Position numbers and translations under genes: made by a program
Shown here: positions 58,484-64,000 of the stretch, one piece after another
Position numbering within the stretch: the first letter of the stretch is position 1
Layout: the number at the start of each line of letters is the position of its first letter
Origin: Doryteuthis pealeii
Taxonomy: Eukaryota; Mollusca; Cephalopoda; Myopsida; Loliginidae
DNA length: 64,000 nt
Direction of reading: 5' to 3'
NCBI GenBank assembly: GCA_023376005.1
Contig: CM042162.1
Span: forward strand, 91,588,137-91,652,136
The notes under the pieces: generated by a model
What the model was told of the DNA's origin: nothing
What the model saw: only the letters and a program-made list of their open reading frames with translations
The model's database searches: none

Positions 58484-58938
58484 AATATCATTAGATTACG
58501 TATAAAAAGCATTGGTACAAATGCAGAATAGCGCGCAAGAGATAATATCATTAGATTAAGTATAAAAAGCATTGGGACTAATGTAGAACAGAACGCAAGA
58601 GATAATATCATCATATTACGTACAAAAAGCGTTGGTACTAATGCAGAATAACGTGCAATAGATAATATCATTAGATTACGTATAAAAAGCATTGGGACTA
58701 GTGTAGAATAGAACGCAAGAAATAATATCATTATATTACGTACAAAAAGCGTTGGTACTAATGCAGAATAACGCGCAATAGATAATATCATTAGATTACG
58801 TATAAAAAGCATTGGGACTAATGTAGAATAGCGTGCAAGAGATAATATCATTAGATTACGTATAAAAAGCATTGGGACTAATGCAGAATAGCGCGCAAGA
58901 GATAATATCATTAGATTACATATAAAAAGCATTACATT
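58484..58938 (+). repeat. 60-bp minisatellite, about 7.5 copies (copy 2)
   Basis: Same unit and register as copy 1, with an inverted partial unit at about 59095-59168. The 156-codon antisense open frame is a consequence of the unit length being divisible by three. Confidence 0.92.
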
Positions 58939-58977
58939 TTATTGCATTTCACGGAAATACCCAAAACCTTTGATACG

Positions 58978-59080
58978 CTAGGGTTAGGGATAGGGTAAGT
59001 GTTAGAGTTAGTGTTAGTGTTGGGACTAGGGTTAGGCTTAATGTAAGGTTTGGGTTAGTGTTAGGGTTAGGGTTAGGCTC
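58978..59080 (+). repeat. Degenerate TTAGGG-like tract
   Basis: GGGTTAGGGATAGGG and GTTAGGGTTAGGGTTAGG runs, shared with a shortened form at 51484-51572. Internal to the duplicated module, so not a chromosome end. Confidence 0.6.
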
Positions 59081-59201
59081 CTTCGGGATTTTTCGTAATC
59101 TAATGTTATTTATACGTAAAATACGGTTCTAATGATTTTATCTCTTGCGCGCTATTCTGCATCTGTACCGATATTGCAAATTAAAAAATAGTAGCAAACA
59201 T

Positions 59202-59514
59202 GGTAATTTGAACATTAGCTACATAAATGAAAGTAACCTCCCCTTGTTTGTTTCATTTTGAGTAAGCCGTTTGTTTTGGTCGGACATTTTCATTTCACTG
59301 TAAATCTATACTGAAAATACGAATTTGTTCGAATCAATACAACTGCATGTTTTAACACGAACATATAAAATGTGTTCCTAATAACAATTAAGTTCATTTC
59401 AAATAATGCACAAGCACAATTAGTTACTGTGCTACTCAGTTGACGAGGGCCGGTATCGAACCAGGAACTTTGAGGTTCCCAACCGAACGCTCTACCAACT
59501 GAGCTAAACTGCCC
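59202..59514 (-). mobile_element. SINE head fused to half-palindromic element, copy 2
   Basis: Same chimera as 51698-52013 inside module A copy 2. Confidence 0.8.
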
Positions 59515-59518
59515 CATA

Positions 59519-59553
<35 letters not shown>

Positions 59554-59554
59554 C

Positions 59555-59958
59555 TTTTGAGTTTTCACATCAGTGTTAGCTGATGGTCTTTCACTGGAGT
59601 CTGAGTGACAGCAAGTCTCCTCAGGTCTCCAGGACTCTTCTGAGTATTCTGGCAGATTGCAGCAGTGCAGTGTTCTGAATGGTTTCAATCCTTCCTCTGA
59701 TATCCAAACTTTCCAAAGCCTTTTCTAATCCTTTTGGGACTGTTCCAAGTGCACCAACTACAATTGGTATAACTTTCACTTTCATATTCCATAGCTTTTT
59801 CCGTTCTCTGGCAAGGTCCAGATATTTGTCATTTTTTTCATTTTCCTTTAACTTCACCCTGTGATCCGCTGGAACTGCAAAATCCACCAGTTGACAAGTT
59901 CTTTCTTTTTTGTTTATCAACACTAGCTCTGGCCTTCTTGCTGGGATAAGGTGATCCG

Positions 59959-59962
<4 letters not shown>
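59555..59962 (-). pseudogene. LINE 3' end fragment, copy 2
   Basis: Same 5' truncation point and (ATT)n flanks as 54602-55010, showing that the fragment was part of the duplicated module. Confidence 0.85.
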
Positions 59963-60016
<54 letters not shown>

Positions 60017-60018
<2 letters not shown>

Positions 60019-60295
60019 GAAAAACAAAAGTTTTCAGAAAGAAGCAACAGCCGAAAGAAAAAAAAAACCCAAAAAGACAAAAAAACAAACAAAACAAAGA
60101 CAGCAGATGAAAGGAGGTGAGACGTCAAAAAAAAAAAAAACAAAACAAAAAAAAAAAACAAAGAAAAAAAAAATAAAAAAACAAAACAAAAAAACCTCTA
60201 ACGTCCAATTTTGTTTGAAAATTGGAAACCATGAAACAGTCACAAGCAAAACTGTCAAAATAAATTAAATTATAAAATTCAATACACACGCGCGT

Positions 60296-60343
<48 letters not shown>

Positions 60344-60403
60344 ACACACACTCACGCACATGCACGTATAACACACACGCACGCGCGCACACATACACCC
60401 ACG

Positions 60404-60489
<86 letters not shown>

Positions 60490-60566
60490 CAGAGAGAAAG
60501 AAAGAGAGAAAGAGAGAGAGAGACAGATAGACAGAGATACAGATAGACAGAGATACACACACACAC

Positions 60567-60624
<58 letters not shown>

Positions 60625-60810
60625 GTATTGGAAGAGTGCTACAATGTAATCCTCTACTATCTGTTGCATGGTTGAGTGATTGGGGACTTAACCGGTTCAC
60701 ACAACACACACGCGCGCGCACGCACGCACGCACGCACTCACACTCACCCCCATATATATATATATATATATATATTATAGATAGATATATAGATAGATAC
60801 CACTTACATA
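60017..60810. repeat. Module B copy 2
   Basis: Same order of tracts and the same unique block as 55055-55905, with differing repeat numbers. Confidence 0.9.
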
Positions 60811-61154
60811 TACATTCTATTTAGAATTCGATGATCCCATGAGATCATTTTATGACAATCTCACGATATCAAGGAATACGTGAGTTTGAATCTTTTTGTA
60901 ACGACAGAGCGACGGTGCACAGAATCAATCTCAATCACTCAGCCTCAGCAACATACATGAAAACAGAAGAGATAATTTACATCATTGGTTGTTATTGAAG
61001 CCGCATCTTTTACATTGGAGTGTCCTTCTCTTAATAAACGCTAGGGGTGTATCACGTTTTATGTCAGAGTGTCTTTCTATTTAAGCAATGATTCATCATG
61101 GTATAAGTGTAGTAGATAACCTCTGACCCAACAAAAGGTTTTATTCTTTCTTTG
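60811..61154. other. Stretch without recognised features
   Basis: Mixed-composition sequence with no SINE boxes, paired ends or coding signal that I could identify. Confidence 0.4.
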
Positions 61155-61185
<31 letters not shown>

Positions 61186-61372
61186 TTGTGTGTATGTGTG
61201 TGAGAAGAGAGAGGGGGGGAGAGAAAGGAGAGAGAACGGGACATAAGCAGATAACGCGCGCGCGCGTGTGTGTGTGTGTGAAAGAAAGAGAGAGGGGGGG
61301 AGAAATGGAGAGAGAACGTGACACAAGCAGATAACCGTGTGTGTGTGTGCGTGTATGTGTGTGTGTGTGCGT

Positions 61373-61427
<55 letters not shown>

Positions 61428-61470
61428 GGGGTAGAGAGAAAAGAAGAGAGAACGTGACATAAGCAGATAA

Positions 61471-61553
<83 letters not shown>

Positions 61554-61555
61554 TG
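61155..61555. repeat. Compound (GT)n(GA)n minisatellite
   Basis: Four units, each (GT)n, (GA)n, then GAGAGAACGTGACATAAGCA / GATAACCGTGTG, of roughly 90-130 bases. Confidence 0.9.
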
Positions 61556-61780
61556 ACATACACAGCTAACTAACATTTTTTAGTTTTTGAGGAACATAAG
61601 AATTGTCAGATTTCAAAAGGGTAAATCAGAAAGTGGAATGAGCCAACACCCCACCAGAAAAGTGTGTTTGTCCATTATGGAGGAAACATTTTCTTTTTTT
61701 TTTTTAAGTTCCCGTTTTAAAAATGACAGAAAACATTTGTTGTACAAAAAGTAAAGGCGCAGTTGATCGCTGTAAAAAGT

Positions 61781-61910
61781 CGTCGGGGTGGCCTAAAGTC
61801 GGTATCAGCCAATCAGCGAGGGAGTCTATACCTTTTTCACTAGCGCTAGACCAAGGAGATTGTTTTTGCGTCTGAGGTGGAGCGCCACACCTACCATCAG
61901 CTCCTTATAA
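61781..61910 (-). mobile_element. SINE type I, 3' half
   Basis: GTCGTCGGGGTGGCCTAAAG through CACACCTACCATCAGCTCCT in reverse orientation; the tRNA-like head is missing. Confidence 0.75.
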
Positions 61911-61965
61911 TATTTCAACAAATTTCGCCACTCGAATTGCACGAACCTCTGTTATATACCAACTT

Positions 61966-62666
61966 CAGTGATGCTGATAGCTTTTTGATTTAGTGCGTCC
62001 TGGGACGCACGGATTTGATTTGAATGAATCCCCGGGAAATTTGACGGGTCCCAACTAAAGCGTCTTAATGAATTGTACAGTTTTTATCTATGAACAATTA
62101 AAGCCGTCTAACACCTACTGTCTCGGCTTGTAATTTACGATTCTGCGGTAAGAGTTACGTCCCTTAGACCATTTGTGCTATTTTCGTAAATAGCGTACTA
62201 TTTGCCTTTCGACCGCTCACTTCCGGTTATCATGATTCAGCGCTAAATTCAATTCTCTTTCTACCTCGCCACGACACCCAATAGACGTGTTGCTGACTTC
62301 TCCCTCTCAGAAGTTTACTACGGGCACCCGCTTTTCACCACTCTTTCCTGCTGAGTAAATTCATTATAACTACACCCAAAGGTTATTTGTGTTTCCTGGC
62401 AGGAGGGGTTAAACTACACTGCGATTAGTTTGTGTCTCGACCCCTGGCAATAGAATCAGACATACACTCAAGAGGCGTGATACCTACATTGTATCCCATA
62501 CAGTGTAATTCGTTTCCAAAAAATATTGAAATGCATTTACAGTGAGATGGAAATGGTAGGCGGAGGAAAAAACCCAAAAACACTGGGACGCGTGGATACG
62601 ATTTTTATGCGTCCTTTTAGAGTTTTTGCGTCAGTGACGCAGGACGCATACCTATCAGCATCTCTG
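61966..62666. mobile_element. hAT-like non-autonomous element
   Basis: Ends CAGTGATGCTGATAG and (inverse) CAGAGATGCTGATAG agree in 14 of 15 bases. A perfect hairpin GTGCGTCCTGGGACGCAC lies at 61993-62010 and further GCGTCC/GGACGC repeats lie near the right end. The 8-bp flanks (ACCAACTT, ACATTTAA) do not match, so the target duplication is unproven. No transposase. Confidence 0.5.
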
Positions 62667-63159
62667 ACATTTAATCTGTTCGGTATATAATGGGGAGAAG
62701 ACACAGAGGAGAGTATGATGATGGGTTCTTTATTTTCTGCTGGTCTACTTGTTCTTCGGTCGCCATTTTCCTTTTCCTGGACTGATCCTTACTCCTGTGA
62801 GCTCTTCTGTTAGGCTGGGTAGTTTAATAATCAAGCAAGACTTTGTTATTTTTTATAGACTTTATTATAAAAAAAGCCCAAAAGAGTTTCTAACCGCGCG
62901 GATGAGAGGCCGGCATCTTGAGGGCGACGATCTTTAACGTCCACTCCCGCTGACTGACTTATGCAACACCTCGACGATAAAGCCAGGGTATGTACACCTA
63001 AAACCGTGGATACCAAGGTTGTACGCCAAACCATTGAGACAAATCCAGCGAGTTGTGCTCAGAGAGTATCAGGTGAGTTTGCCATCTTACAATCCAATTG
63101 TGGTTCGTCTCTTTCCCGATTTTGGCAAAAGCATCCGATGTGGCCGAATTGTGCCTCAC
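62667..63159. other. Stretch without recognised features
   Basis: Small open frames only; nothing assignable. Confidence 0.4.
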
Positions 63160-63545
63160 GCTGTTGGATTATTTCATTATATAAGGTATGCTGGAAACCG
63201 CCACTTTAACTTATATACTCGGCGCGGGTACGTGGATTAAACCCAGCCAATCAACTCGAATACGTGGTTAGTTAACTATTTAATCACCGATCTGGAAAGC
63301 CGTTTATTTGCACGTATTCGCAATTGCCGAATGGACCTGCAACCAAGGACTTTGCTCAACCGAAGGATTCTAATCAACACTAAGGGACACCAAGGAAGAA
63401 CCAAATGATTTTACCCAACACTAAGGGACACCGAGAAACAACCAAAGGATTCTTCACTAAAGACCAGCCTCTGCTTAACATAAAGGATCTCCACTGTAAA
63501 GTGGTCTCACTTTAAGCCTAAAAATGGTCACAAAAATCGTAACAG
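63160..63545 (+). repeat. Dispersed repeat with 2-3 units of the 41-bp minisatellite
   Basis: ACCGCCACTTTAACTTATA, TGGTTAGTTAACTATTTAAT, and CAACACTAAGGGACACC units parallel 6410-7000 block by block. Confidence 0.65.
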
Positions 63546-63744
63546 GTTATGGGCCCAGCACGCTTCCACTTCGGTGAACTCGGCTCTTGAACAGCCTCTG
63601 CTAAACTGGTTTTTAAGTTGGATGGCAGTGACAATGAGTTCCGTGAGGTTTAATGGCTATTTCCTAGAATTTATCCTGCAATTTAAGTTCTGTAGACGGG
63701 AGCATTAGAATACACCGACTTCACTTCTGCAGTGAGGCCACCTG

Positions 63745-64000
63745 GTCGTAGGTAGCGAACCACGATGCTTAAGGATGTGACCCCGGCGGCCGAGCAGCCC
63801 AAGACATGTAACACTCAACTTTTGCTCTTACACTAGACAGGTGGCCAAAGAAGCCCCCTCGAATCCATCGGCTGATGACGTCAATCCCTAGCATCTATAT
63901 GATTGTCCCAACCCTAATGCCTTTATGGCAAACACCCAATCCTTTTTATCATATATGTGCTAGAAGGCGGTGGCTGAGGGTCTTAGTGTCCTGAGTATGA
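63745..64000 (+). mobile_element. GACTYGGAGTGG-family retroposon end, cut by window edge
   Basis: GATGCTTAAGGATGTGACCC, ACACTAGACAGGTGGCC, CAATCCCTAGCATCTATATG, TTTTTATCATATATGTGCTA and GGCTGAGGGTCTTA blocks as in 7190-7705. Confidence 0.6.

Larger units (their letters stand above)
57221..59514 (+). repeat. Segmental duplication module A, copy 2
   Basis: Direct copy of 49720-52014, about 7.5 kb away, with scattered substitutions and G-run length differences. Confidence 0.9.

Noticed and set aside
58462..58932. 156-codon antisense open frame of a 20-residue repeat
   Set aside because: It is a by-product of a 60-bp minisatellite whose unit is a multiple of three; no start context or family similarity.
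58978..59080. Telomere or subtelomere
   Set aside because: TTAGGG units are few and degenerate, and the tract is inside a duplicated repeat module present twice.
61064..61576. Long Ser/Leu and Thr/His repeat open frames (also 55272-55822, 60125-60733, 48584-49067)
   Set aside because: Pure translations of (GA)n, (CA)n and (TA)n microsatellites.

Overview
The window is nuclear DNA of an animal with large introns: AT-rich, packed with tRNA-derived SINEs, foldback/MITE elements, LINE remnants and long (TA)n/(CA)n/(GA)n tracts. The one cellular gene is THOC5 (THO complex subunit 5). The repeat style and the invertebrate-type THOC5 suggest a mollusc, with an octopod-like cephalopod as my best guess. 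That is an inference; there is no diagnostic marker.

Layout. 1-5724 and 7553-12750 are two arms of a large inverted repeat, separated by a 100-N gap (5725-5824) and about 1.7 kb of single-copy sequence. The right arm carries THOC5 exons in sense. The left arm carries copies of three of those exons in antisense, plus a 289-bp insertion with a 16-bp target duplication that the right arm lacks. An alternative-haplotype contig placed backwards is the simplest explanation; a real inverted duplication remains possible. From 6010 to 32732 twelve THOC5 exons on the + strand encode about 483 residues (roughly the C-terminal 70%) and the stop codon, with a polyadenylation signal at 32796. All introns are GT-AG. 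Exon 11 is one base short of the length its phases require, giving an apparent frameshift that may be an assembly error.

The introns are mosaics of mobile DNA: three SINE types with recognisable Pol III boxes, Helitron-like elements inserted between A and T, several TIR/foldback families, LINE C-terminal fragments and minisatellites. 32.8-49.7 kb is intergenic repeat territory. It holds a GC-rich block with a broken Ty3/gypsy gag-protease (minus strand, about 34.9-36.2 kb), pairs of long diverged inverted repeats (38.5-44.7 kb), a TA-flanked 2.2-kb TIR element (44750-46942) and an interrupted Helitron-like element.

49.7-60.8 kb is a local segmental duplication. A module made of a mariner-like fragment, a 60-bp minisatellite, a SINE chimera, a LINE 3' end and simple-repeat tracts occurs twice in direct orientation. 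The first copy has a 2.5-kb LINE reverse-transcriptase fragment inserted, and a second partial LINE copy lies between the modules. 60.8-64 kb has compound microsatellites, a hAT-like TIR element and further dispersed repeats.

There are no rRNA genes, bona fide tRNA genes, CRISPR arrays or operons. Most long open frames elsewhere are read-through of simple repeats. I found no evidence of a new multi-gene system. The most informative structures are the THOC5 inverted duplication, the duplicated exon-6 splice donor, the repeat chimeras and the 50-60 kb duplication.
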